From Vibrio penaeicida (GTDB taxonomy: Bacteria; Pseudomonadota; Gammaproteobacteria; Enterobacterales; Vibrionaceae): a DNA stretch of 64,000 nucleotides. Shown piece by piece: positions 26,140 through 36,900 of the stretch. The first letter of the stretch is position 1. Each line of letters begins with the position of its first letter. The DNA lies in contig NZ_JAUYVM010000012.1 of the NCBI RefSeq assembly GCF_030689305.1, positions 112,948 to 176,947 of the forward strand, written 5' to 3'. The notes under the pieces are model-generated. The model was not told where the DNA came from. It saw only the letters and a program-made list of their open reading frames with translations, and did not search any database. The position numbers were made by a program, and so were the translations under genes.

Positions 26140-26162
26140 TTACATAAGATATTGGCAAAAAG

Positions 26163-26187
26163 TGGACGCTGAGGCGTCCATTTTTTT
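26163..26187 (+). terminator. Terminator of the fagA-fumC operon
   Basis: Arms TGGACGC (26163-26169) and GCGTCCA (26174-26180), a 4-nt loop, then seven T. A strong intrinsic terminator. Confidence 0.9.
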
Positions 26188-26959
26188 ACGCCAAAGATAA
26201 GTCGAGACCCTACATTCTATACTCAGTGCCTTGAGACCATTTCGGTATATACCCAAGCATCTTAAGATAGTTAGAGTTTATTGTTTTTGAGCTGTATTTA
26301 TAAGTTAAATAAAGATCCCCATAACAATAAAAGAAAGTTTTTTGTGGCAGAAATCACCTAGTATTTAATCAAATAAATAATACATAAAATAAAGAACGTA
26401 TCAAAAAAAACAACCTTCCGATCAAAATTATTTCCTACAAAATTAAATTAATCCGTATTACTGTCCGAATAATTCTTCGTCTACATTTTCTCATTTTTTA
26501 GAAATTACAATTAACACCTAAAAAATACAGTAACTAAATAATCTAATAGAAAAATTTTTTATTTTTAATTCACTGTTCTTATTTTATGAACACACTGTTC
26601 CTGAAGTTTAAATTTATTAATTCCGATGAATATAAACTATAAATCACATGAGTAACTTAAATATTACAATAATATCAATGAGATAAATGTGTTGTTGAAT
26701 TGGTCCTTACTGGATCCCTTCGAAATGTAGTTACCTCTAATTGCTTGATATCAAAGATTAATATCTATGTTGTGTTTTCCTATAAATATAATTTATAAAA
26801 TGACGTGCAATATATAAAATGTGATCTTTCCCCTAATAATATAATTGTATATATGGTGTTAAATATTTTTTGTGTTACTTATTTTGCAGCTCTACATTTC
26901 GGCTGATTCGTCGTTAGTAGAGTTATTTTTAATCCAATAAGTACTATTTAGGAAATTTT
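26188..26959. other. AT-rich gene-free region upstream of the secreted protein pair
   Basis: No convincing gene is seen in these 772 bases. The stretch is markedly more AT-rich than its left flank. CACTGTTC occurs at 26571-26578 and again at 26593-26600, 22 bp apart; the second copy is part of GAACA-CAC-TGTTC (26588-26600) and may be a regulator site. The segment around 26249-26275, with CATCTTAAGAT, resembles a worn short intergenic repeat; ATCTTAAGAT recurs near 44923. Confidence 0.4.
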
Positions 26960-28240
26960 ATGATAGTTAATCAACATAACAATCCAGCTAGGCTTGGGGC
27001 ATTGGCGAGTGCCATTTTGGCTTCGTTTGTATCATTCGGCGTTAATGCAAATGTAAGTACGGTCTCGGTAAGCCCTATCGTTGTCAATCCCTTTAATCAA
27101 ACAGTACGGGAGATTTGTGAGTCGTACAATTCACGAATCAAAGTAGCTAATGCTCAGTTAAAACAATTAAAGGTGAGTGGTGTCGAGTCTCAAAATACAT
27201 GTACGTATATTCCTTTGACCAAAGGGACTATCGGAGGAGGGCAAAACGAAGTTTCATTAGCACAGTTTAAGTACACTATTTATCCAGCGAGTGGAAATTT
27301 CTACGCTCAGATGAACGAGCAAGTTGACATAACCAATGAGTTAGAGCTGATCATGCTATCTGGAGGGAACCAAACGCAATATATAATTTACGCTGATATC
27401 GGTGCCCAATTAAGGAACCAAAGTTTTTCTTGTTTAGGTGGACCATTGCCAAGAGCATGCGATAGAGCGCCTAGATATAACAACAGCGATTTGCCTGGTA
27501 CACCAGATCTTGTAGCAAGCTGGAATGCTTGGGGGGCAAATCAACTCACTAATGTGTTTAATAACGTCAAAACACAGATACAAACGGTTGACGCAAGAAA
27601 TAATCCTTCGGTGCCCGGTGGGGATGCTAATTCACCCTATTGGAGTTTAGATGACTTCAGCCCTGCAACTAGCACAAGAAATAAAACACTGGATATTTAT
27701 AAATCGACAACTATTTCTTTTGGTTTCGACAGTGGTACAGGGGATGGAACGTCTTTGAACCTAGGTGTTACTAATGAACGTTCGTATTCAACCAATGAAA
27801 CTGTCATGACCGTGCATGGTACAGAATTAACGTCAGATACGGGTTCAAGTTCAGAATATAAACTGAACGTAGAGGCTATATGGCCGATAGCATCCTTTAA
27901 TACGGGCGCTCATGAAGGGGCGAGTAACGTCGCTGATAATCGAATCGGTGTATCGGCTTGGAGGGATATTAATATTCCTGCATTTACCATGTGGCGCGAA
28001 AGAGTTAATTCAGAAAACTGTGATCCTAATGGAGGCATACGAAACCAAATATTCCGACATACATTAAGTATGGACCGTGGTCAGTATGATGCAGATTACA
28101 ATAGCAATGTTTTTACGACTGTTGAAGACAGCTTCGCAACTTACTCCGCAGCACAGAACTTTTCTGTGAGGACCAAGTGTGAACAGGGTACGTCAGGAAA
28201 ACTGTATCGAGTACATGAAACTGGAACGCTAAATAGATAA
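26960..28240 (+). CDS. Secreted protein of unknown function, possible beta-barrel toxin-like
   Basis: A 426-residue exported protein. A signal peptide spans about residues 1-30, ending FGVNA. The mature part has six Cys (REICES, NTCTY, FSCLGG, RACDRA, ENCDPN, TKCEQ), which suits three disulfides and secretion. The middle region from about residue 245 is rich in Ser, Thr and Gly with alternating hydrophobic residues (STTISFGFD, SLNLGVTNE, SYSTNETVMTV), as in beta-hairpin stems. I considered a leukocidin-like pore-former, but no diagnostic motif is visible. AGGA precedes the ATG. A smaller exported protein gene follows after 20 bp, so the two probably act together. Confidence 0.7.
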   Translation: MIVNQHNNPARLGALASAILASFVSFGVNANVSTVSVSPIVVNPFNQTVREICESYNSRIKVANAQLKQLKVSGVESQNTCTYIPLTKGTIGGGQNEVSLAQFKYTIYPASGNFYAQMNEQVDITNELELIMLSGGNQTQYIIYADIGAQLRNQSFSCLGGPLPRACDRAPRYNNSDLPGTPDLVASWNAWGANQLTNVFNNVKTQIQTVDARNNPSVPGGDANSPYWSLDDFSPATSTRNKTLDIYKSTTISFGFDSGTGDGTSLNLGVTNERSYSTNETVMTVHGTELTSDTGSSSEYKLNVEAIWPIASFNTGAHEGASNVADNRIGVSAWRDINIPAFTMWRERVNSENCDPNGGIRNQIFRHTLSMDRGQYDADYNSNVFTTVEDSFATYSAAQNFSVRTKCEQGTSGKLYRVHETGTLNR

Positions 28241-28260
28241 ATTATTACAGGAAAAAAATT

Positions 28261-28728
28261 ATGAAAATGAAATCAATATTGGCTTTAACTGTTTCAACGT
28301 TTCTTTCTGTCTCGGTATTGGCGAAGCCCGTTCATGTTTTAGTCGAGAATGTCACAAACTCGCCGCTGGATTTGATAACGGAAATGGTCAACTTGGAAGG
28401 ACCTGTTGAGGCAACATCGGGTGAACGAGCACTCTATGCTTCGGAAAATCATCAGGTGGCGGTACTTGATTCAAGTATTGTTCTGCAGCAGGGTTCTTCC
28501 TTAGAAAAAGAACGTTTCAGCGGAGCGAAAGCCATCGTGATTGTTGGCTCGCCAAAAGACAATATGCAGGTATCACAAACTCTGCTTGGTTATGGTATCG
28601 AGGATGATTACATTGTTATTACGAATGTTGATGAGCCTAAAAATATGGCACTGACCTATTTTACCAAGGTAGATACAGCGAGTGATGCAGAAACAGCAAA
28701 AGCGTTAATCAAAGCCGCAATTAAGTAA
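28261..28728 (+). CDS. Small exported protein, partner of the preceding gene
   Basis: A 155-residue protein with a signal peptide (MKMKSILALTVSTFLSVSVLA, cleaved before KPVHV). The mature protein has no Cys. It looks alpha/beta, with strands such as VHVLVENV, KAIVIVGSP and DYIVITNVD, and ends in a helical Ala-rich tail. I do not recognise a family. It follows the 426-residue secreted protein at 20 bp and a strong terminator closes the pair, so it is likely a chaperone, immunity or accessory partner. That role is inference from arrangement only. Confidence 0.7.
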   Translation: MKMKSILALTVSTFLSVSVLAKPVHVLVENVTNSPLDLITEMVNLEGPVEATSGERALYASENHQVAVLDSSIVLQQGSSLEKERFSGAKAIVIVGSPKDNMQVSQTLLGYGIEDDYIVITNVDEPKNMALTYFTKVDTASDAETAKALIKAAIK

Positions 28729-28755
28729 TATCTATATTAATTGTGACTCAATGGT

Positions 28756-28791
28756 AAAGCAGAAAGGGGAGAGCCTTTCTGCTTTTTTTTT
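28756..28791 (+). terminator. Terminator of the secreted protein pair
   Basis: Arms AAAGCAGAAAGG (28756-28767) and CCTTTCTGCTTT (28774-28785), a 6-nt loop, and a run of nine T overlapping the right arm end. Confidence 0.92.
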
Positions 28792-30094
28792 GTAGAACTG
28801 CATTTTATAAGGGGAGTGGTTTTATAAGAGAGTTGACTTTAAAAGAGAATAGTTTCCATCAGCGAAAGTCCTGATAGGCACACCTTCATAGAATACAAAA
28901 AAATTTTGATACGGTTCCAATTGTCATATCACGACATAATCAAATAGCCATTCGGCTTAAACGATTCCTATATCGTACACAAGTTTTACGATTGTGGATT
29001 TTGAATCATCAACTAAAACAACCTCGCTTTATAACATACGTACAGAAGTACTCAGAACCCTACAACCAGATAGCTCTTAAGCATAAGCCCAACAACTTTC
29101 TGTTGTCTGAGTGTAAATTTTTTAAGAAAAAATAGTCCGTTAAAAAGTCTAATTTCCCGACGAAACCAGGTAGATATCATAATTAAATAGAGTGATTAAA
29201 CATTCTGGATGAATATCACGATAATTTGCAATAACCCAATATTTGAAAATATTATAAAACAAAGACGGTTGTTTTTTAGAATCAATCTCACGAATAAAAT
29301 AACATTTATTAATGGGTTCTACCCCCAGTTTCTTAATTCTAATAATTGATTCTCGCAGTGTTAATACTTTTGTAAACAATAAGATAGTATGTAAATGAAT
29401 GCTGCATGTTTGAGACTCTTACATATGATACAAATCACTTGAACAAAATTATTTTCACGATCTTAGTTGTAAGAGAAATTACATTGTTTAGTATGAGAAA
29501 CTCTTCCGTCATGGATTTCAGTGAAACTTGTGTCATCAACGCTTTGTAAATTTGAATTGTAATTTTTTCTTATTTGTTTGGTAAAAATATTTATTTAAAG
29601 TTGCTTTGGTTGAGTGTTCTTAAATGCTAGTTAATGGATGGAGACAGCTTTACAAGGCTCATGAATTTAAAATATATGTGTTTACCTTATATATCATTAA
29701 GTTTGATGGCTTTTTAAAGCTATATAATAAGAAAACCTAGTGACACTTACAAGAATACATAAAACACATAAAATACAATGGTTTAATCTGGTTTTGATTG
29801 GCGGTTTGATAGTGGGTCTTTGATTTTTATGCCGTTCTTTCTGTATTTTTACTGATTATTGAAAATAAATAATAAAAATTCTAATGAATGATATGAAATA
29901 TTTGCTCACCGTCTAACGATGGTAGGGTTACTTTTTGTATTTGTTTGAAAATGACCATTAATTATTGGCGTCTCATCTATTGTGGCGCTTCTTGTTATTC
30001 ATGGCTTCTACTCAGCTTAATAAGGGGCTCGCTCTGTTTCTTCGTGTCCAGAGAGTAGCTGCGCGCATTTTATATTATCGTCGGGGGACTAAAT
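28792..30094. other. Long AT-rich gene-poor region upstream of the NRPS locus
   Basis: About 1.3 kb without a supportable gene. An 85-codon frame at 28878-29134 on the plus strand is open but has no ATG, GTG or TTG start and I recognise nothing in it. A 76-codon minus-strand frame at 29149-29379 starts with TTG and lacks a ribosome site. Both could be remnants. The last 150 bases presumably hold the promoter of the GNAT-like/NRPS unit; GGGGG at 30083-30087 is the ribosome site of the first gene. Confidence 0.4.
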
Positions 30095-30967
30095 ATGTTG
30101 GAATTTGAAATATCGGACATCAAAGAAGAGCATTACAAACTGCTTGCGGATTTTTATGGTCGAGATCTTGGAGGAGAGGCGTTTTTTAAGTGGAAGCACT
30201 TCTTAGACCCCAATTACCAAAAGGAACGTAACCGAAAAGGGATCTACTATAAATCTCTTTCAAGTTGCTTGGGCATATTTATGTCTAAGGTTTACGAATA
30301 TCAATTTAATGAACGCCATTTCGTAATTAACCTAATGGGTGACTTAGGTATCTCTAAATCCGTGAAATCCTCACGTGTGTTAATCGATTTTTTCCAACAC
30401 GCTCATTTAGACGGTGTGGATTTAGAAATATGCTATTCCGATGATCGAAAAATCAAAACCTATAAAAAGATCTTCGAGAAATATTTCACAGATTCAACGC
30501 AAGTAATTCCATTCGTTGAATTAGTGTTAACCAGTAGTCATATTGAGAGCTATCAGTTCTTCGACCCCTATGACATTTCTACATATTCTCTTAGTAACAA
30601 CTTAGGTAGAGAGAAAAACCGACAAGCCATTCAATATACGAAACTTCACCCTCTTTACGACGAGATTCATTACGTGGAAAAAGACGGCATGTACGCCATT
30701 GTTGGCGTAAACGATGAATGCGCTGAAATTTTGGACATGTCTGGCACAAGCCACCGACATTTTGAATGGTCGATAAACGTTGCGATGAACTTCCACAGCC
30801 GTTGCAAAATCCTCACGCCTAAGCAACGAATTTCTAAGGTTATTGACCTTACGAAAAGTGACGTGAAATCAGAAAAACCTATCAATATGCTGATTGCTTT
30901 TCACAACACCACCATTCCAACTTTCGACCCTGACAATACATGGGTTTGCAGAATCGACAGACGATAA
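30095..30967 (+). CDS. GNAT-like acyltransferase associated with the NRPS
   Basis: A 290-residue cytoplasmic protein. Features recall the GNAT fold: FFKWKHFLDPNY near residue 30 (compare the F-W-x-W-K...NP pattern of some GNAT proteins), MGDLGISKSVKSSRVLIDFF near residue 85 at the place of the acetyl-CoA motif A, and YKKIFEKYF like the motif B helix. The pyrophosphate loop (Q/RxxGxG/A) is not intact, so activity is doubtful. The ATG has GGGGG upstream. It ends 11 bp before the NRPS start and probably supplies or transfers an acyl group, or is a degenerate helper. This is an inference with moderate support. Confidence 0.55.
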   Translation: MLEFEISDIKEEHYKLLADFYGRDLGGEAFFKWKHFLDPNYQKERNRKGIYYKSLSSCLGIFMSKVYEYQFNERHFVINLMGDLGISKSVKSSRVLIDFFQHAHLDGVDLEICYSDDRKIKTYKKIFEKYFTDSTQVIPFVELVLTSSHIESYQFFDPYDISTYSLSNNLGREKNRQAIQYTKLHPLYDEIHYVEKDGMYAIVGVNDECAEILDMSGTSHRHFEWSINVAMNFHSRCKILTPKQRISKVIDLTKSDVKSEKPINMLIAFHNTTIPTFDPDNTWVCRIDRR

Positions 30968-30978
30968 GAGACAAAAAA

Positions 30979-33900
30979 ATGAAAAAAATTACCGCATCTC
31001 CATACTCTTATTTGTTCTGGAACGAATACAAACTTAATCCGGATAGCTATGACTACAACATGGTATATGGTCAGCGAATTTCAGGTGATCTCAACATCAA
31101 CCAGTTAGAGACTGCTTGTATCAAATTGTTTGAAGACCATGTGTTGTTTGGAAGGCACATCAGTGAGGAAGATGGAGCTTTGTACTGGGTTAAGAATACA
31201 ACGATATCAAGCTTTCAACATTTCGAAGGGCGGAATGGTTATTCGCAATTTATCCAAGAACCAATCCGATTAGACAAGGGACCGTTGTATCGCGTTGGGC
31301 TTTTCAAAATCGACGAAAACACGCACGACTTTGTTATCGTCATAAGCCATCTTCTGTTAGGTGGAGCTTCATTAGAAGAGTTTGGAAACGTCATCAGCCA
31401 ATACTATAAAGGCGATTATAGCCATGTATGGTTATCTGAATCGGAGGTTCACCATGCGAATGTTGCCATGCAGGAGAGTGTGGATGAGCTCATTGCTGGA
31501 GGGGGAGAAGAGTACTGGAAAGAGAGGGTACGCAACCTTGACTTGAGTAGCGCAATTCCATTTGAGAGCGCACGCGAGGTTCAGGTAGATGTACAGGCTG
31601 TTAACTTTACCCTTGCGAAAACAGAGTGGGAGTCCTTAAAACAGCGATCTTCACTTCGCCGTATTTCTCCTTTCTATGTTTTTTCACAGGTTTGGGGTTC
31701 GTTGATCGCCATATGCAGTGGCGTAGAGAGTTTTGGTCTAGGGTATCCCGTTGCTATAAAAGAAGGGCGAACGATATCACTTGGATCCAATGTGAACTCT
31801 GCGGTTTTGCCGATAGACATTAGCCAAGAACGCTCGTTTAAAGAACTTTACAATGAAAACGTCGCTTCCTTCGGGAAAACCTACCAAAAAGGCAAACGTC
31901 GATACAACGAACTGCCGACGCTTTTACTTGCCAAGGCGAGTGGTATTCGAAATGTGGATATCGCAATCTCACAAGCCGTAAGGCGAGATATTGGGCTATC
32001 CATTGAACATTGCGAAGTGCAAGAAATGGAGGATGTGCATGCGGATATTGGCTCTGCCAAAATGATTGTAGAGTATATGGAGAGTGAAACGCACTTTGAC
32101 TTCGCGATTCGGTTCCGCAGTTCTCTTATTGACCCTGTACGTGCGCAATCCATCCCTGCGTACTTTACGGCATTGCTCGAACAAGCCATGTTGAATCCTG
32201 AAGCGCCATTAAACTCGCTAGTGCTGTCTCCAAAAAATGAAATTCAACGGCTGAGCCAGTTCGGTTCAACTCACGACGAGACCTCAGCCGAGTTATCTTC
32301 AATCAGCCAACGCTTTGAACAGATGGCGGAAAGCCATCCAAATAATGTCGCACTCAAAGATCATGATATTTCTTTAACTTATAAAGAAGTGAATGAACGC
32401 GCGAATCAGTTAGCTTCGGAGATACGGTCGCTGTATTTTTCTAGCCATGGCAAGGCTATTGAACCGGATAGCAAGATTGCTATTTTTAAAGAAAAATCGG
32501 TTCAATTCCTCATTGATGCCATTGCAATTCTTAAGGCGGGGGCTGCCTACGTTCCTATGGCGGTTGGTTATCCGTCGGAGCGAATTCAGTACATTCTTCA
32601 AGATACGCATGCAAGTATGGTCTTGACCGACAGCGAGTCACTGGTTGCACTCAGCGAAGCGTGTCAGAACCTAGAAGTTTCGCCTTATTTACTAGCTACA
32701 GATAACACAGATCTGGGCAATTCACGCAGCAAAGCAAATTTGAAACCTGTCGCAGGAGCACGCGATCTGGGTGCCATCATCTATACGTCTGGTACCACCG
32801 GAAACCCAAAAGGGGTAATGGTTGAGCAACATTCGATAACCTCGTTGGTTGCGCAGCCGAGTATCGTAGAAATTGAAGCAACGGATGTGTTCATTTTCTT
32901 ATCTAGCCCAGTGTTTGACGTCTCAAGCTTTGAAATATGGGGAGCGTTGTTGAACGGGGCGACATTGGTTGTTCCGGGTAATACTAGAGAAATGGCCAGT
33001 GACGTTGCAGGTTTTAAAGCCATGTTGCAGCAATACAACGTCAACATGATAGCCACAACGACAGCTTTGTTTGATCACCTTTATGTCTCCGATAATGACG
33101 TATTTAACTCTCTAAAATTCCTTATGATTGGGGGAGAGGCTCTAACGCCATCTCTCATGAATCAAATAGCCAATCAAACGTCTCGGCCAGACATTATTGT
33201 GAATGGTTATGGTCCGACAGAAGCAACGACGGTGTCTACCGCCTATCGCATTCAGCGTAATGAAACACACAAAACACTGCCAATTGGCCGAGCGATACTC
33301 AATCGAAAATTGTATGTGTTGAACAAGCAACGCACGTTAGTGCCTGAAGGTGTGGTTGGGGAGCTATACATTGGCGGTGCGGGTTTGGCTCGTGGCTACT
33401 TAAATCGAGATGACTTAACGCAGTCCAGTTTTGTAGAAAACCCATATGCTACCGCAGAAGACATAGAGCTTGGTTTTGACAAGATGTACAAAACGGGTGA
33501 CTTAGTGCGTTGGCTACCATGCGGAAATCTTGAATACTTCGGTCGTAACGACAGCCAAGTGAAAATTCGAGGATTTAGAATTGAATTGGGTGAAATTGAA
33601 GCTGCCATTGCTGACATTGAAGGTATTGCTCAAGCGGCGGTAGTAGACAGGGAAAATGAAGGCATAAAAGTACTCGCTGCGTACTATACATTTGAAGAAG
33701 CTACGTTTGAAGAAGCTGAGTTTGAAGGAACAGGCGTAGACACTGAGACCATTCGGGAAACATTAGAATCCAAGTTGCCTGAGTATATGGTGCCGTCGAG
33801 CTTTACCTCGCTCGATAGCTTACCCATCACGATGAATGGAAAGCTGGATAAATCGGCACTGCCTGAGCCCGCTATTGATTCGTCGGATTTGTATGTTGCT

Positions 33901-36900
33901 CCTAGTAATCAAATCGAGCGCGATCTTTGCGATATATGGAAGAAAACACTCGCGGTTGAGTCTGTGGGTGTAACCGATAATTTCTTCCGCATTGGCGGCG
34001 AATCGATACTGGCTATTTTGGTCACAACGGAGCTTAGAAAAATAGGCTATGCGTTGGATGTAAAAGACATCATCAGCCAGCCAACCATTGCGCAGCTTGC
34101 CAAGAGAATCAAAAACAATAACGAATTGATGCAAGATAGAGGAGCATCACTACAACCGTTCAGTGAGCAAGGCAGCCTAAAAGGGCGCCTATCACTCAAT
34201 GCCATCCAGAAGTGGTTTTTCAACCAATCTTTCACCAACCAAAACCACTGGAACCAAGCGTTTACCTTCTCGATACCAAACGACTTAGGTGTTGAAAATC
34301 TCAATGATGTTTTGACAAAGGTGGCGGAGCATCACGACATATTGCGTGCGCGCTTTAGTTTGGATGATGGGGAAGTGATTCAAACCTATGGATCACACAT
34401 GGCTGCCCCTAATATTCAAGTGTTAGAAATAGGGGAAGACCACGCCAAAGATCAAATTGCGTTAACCCAGCTTCAATCAAATTTTGATGTGTTTGAAGGA
34501 CCACTTTGGAACGTCGCGTTATTGAAAAACGCACTGGCGAGGACGAGCCATGTATTCTTCGCATTTCACCACCTAATCATGGATGCGGTTTCATGGCGTA
34601 TTCTAGTGAATGACATAAAGCATCTCATTGAAGGCGGTGAGTTTACTCAGAAAGGCACCAGTTACCGCCAATGGTCTCAACTGCTTCTCGACTACGCACA
34701 AGCGCACCCGAACGAAAAAGAGTATTGGCGTTCGACATTAGAAAACGTTGAGTGCTTGCCTGCAGCGAAAATAGAATCGACTCAATCAACGCTTTCTTTG
34801 GATAGCGCGTTAACTTCCAAGCTCTTGCGCAGCTCGAACCACGGCTACCATACGGAAATTAATGACCTGTTACTCAGTGCGTTAGCAATCGCCTTAAAAA
34901 CAGTGACCGGTTCGTCAACACAACACGTACTGCTGGAAGGACATGGTCGAGAAGCGATTAATGAACGAGCCGATGTCACACAAACAGTAGGTTGGTTTAC
35001 CAGTATCAGCCCGATAGCGTTGAGTACCGGAACTGGCATTGAAGACACCGTAATTTCAATCAAAGAAACCGTGCGAAGCATTCCAAATAAAGGCGCGGTC
35101 TTTGGCACCTTCTATCATTCCCCCGATTTTGGCGACTACGCACTGCCAAATGTCAGTTTCAACTACCTTGGGCAGCTGAGTACCAAAGGGGAAGATGAGT
35201 ATTGGGCAATTCGGCCAGAGAACGTCGGGCAAACTATTGGTGAAGGAAACCACGATAAAACTGCGCTAGCACTCAATTGTGTTGTAACGAACGACGAACT
35301 TGTTATCTATATCGACTCGCGTCTTAACTCTGAATCGACCTTTGCTTTTGAAAAAGCGCTAAAAGATTCGCTGATAAACGTTATCGAGCATACAGATATG
35401 CTGGGGAATAAAGGCGGAATTAAAACGCCAAGTGACTACGCAGTGCCGTCGCTTTCGATTAGTCGACTAAGGCGATTACAAAACCGCTTTGCCGATATTG
35501 AGGCTATTCACCCTGCAACGCATTTGCAGCGCGGCTTGGTATTCCACAGCCTTAATCACCCAAACGACGATGCCTACCGAGTTCAATTACTACTGGACTA
35601 TGCGTGTGCGCTTGACATAAAAACGTACGTTAAAGCTTGGACGTTAGCAGCAGAGACGTTTCCTATTCTTCGTACCAGCTTCGATTGGGAAGACGGTGAA
35701 ATCATCCAAATTGTTCACCGCAATGCGAAGCTAACCGAAGAGGATTTCGAGTGCGTTGACTTAACCTCACTTTCGCCAGATCAGCAAGAAATTGAAATTG
35801 GTAACATTCAGCGTTTGGATCGAAACAAAGCGTTTGATTTGTCCCAGCCAAAACTGATTCGATTTGTTGTTATTAAACTCGCAGAACAGCGTTATACCTT
35901 ATTGAAAACAGAGCACCACTCCATTTGTGATGGTTGGAGTATCCCACTCCTGTTAGGCGCAGTGCATGAGTATTATGATGCGAGTGAGAACGGGGGCGAG
36001 ATACGAGTAAACCCAGAGAACACTTACCTCGACGCGCAAGCATTCTTGTCTAGCCAGCAAAAAGAAACAGATGCGTTTTGGCAAGACAAGAAGGCGTTAT
36101 TTGAACAAGCAAACGACATAAGTGTCATGTTTGATAAAAAAGTGCCACTGACTGATATCGATGAAATATCCAACCCATCAGAATCGTCGCTACGCATTGA
36201 TGGAGATGCGTACCACGAGCTGAAAAGACAATGTGTGTCTTCGGGTGTTACTGCAAACGTGGCGCTTCAGTTTGCGTGGCATAAATTGATTCAAGTTTTC
36301 ACTCAAGATGAACAAACCAACGTCGGCACCATCGTTTCAGGACGAGCCATTCCGGTAGAAGGAATAGAAAAGAGTGTTGGCTTATACATCAATACCTTGC
36401 CAATTACCGTTAATTGGTGCGCGGAACAATCGGTTCAGCAAGTGCTAAATGGTATCCAAGAATCTATCTCGGAGCTGAACAGTCACAGTAATATCGCATT
36501 GTCGGATCTGCAATCCGATGGCGAACGTTTGTTCCACAGCATTATGGTATTTGAAAACTACCCAATGCCGGAGAAGGTTACGGAGGGCATTGGCGCCCAT
36601 GTCGAATTCCGTTCTTCTGTCGAAAAGCTGGATTACCCGCTTGTACTGATGGCGTATGAACACGATGAATCGATGAGCCTTGTTCTTAAGTACGGTCAGG
36701 ATTGGTTAGGTGAAGTGTCTTCCCAGCGGCTGCTTAACTTACTGGTAAGCATCCTCAATTCATCGCTGGGCGATACTACGTTGCTACAGAAAAATATCGT
36801 AGCAGAGCCCACATACTCAGTGAACCGCTCCAGCCAAAGCCAACGATCCACTCATACTCTACAGCATTGGTTTGAGAATCATGCTAATCAGACACCAAAC

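Noticed and set aside
26960..28240. Leukocidin-type haemolysin
   Set aside because: The beta-rich centre is suggestive, but no diagnostic leukocidin motif can be aligned with confidence, so it is left as unknown secreted protein.
28878..29134. Open plus-strand frame of about 85 codons
   Set aside because: It has no usable start codon and no recognisable domain. It could be a decayed gene but nothing supports naming it.
29149..29379. Minus-strand 76-codon frame in the gene-poor region
   Set aside because: It starts with TTG, lacks a ribosome site, and I recognise no motif. AT-rich DNA easily gives such frames, though a remnant cannot be excluded.
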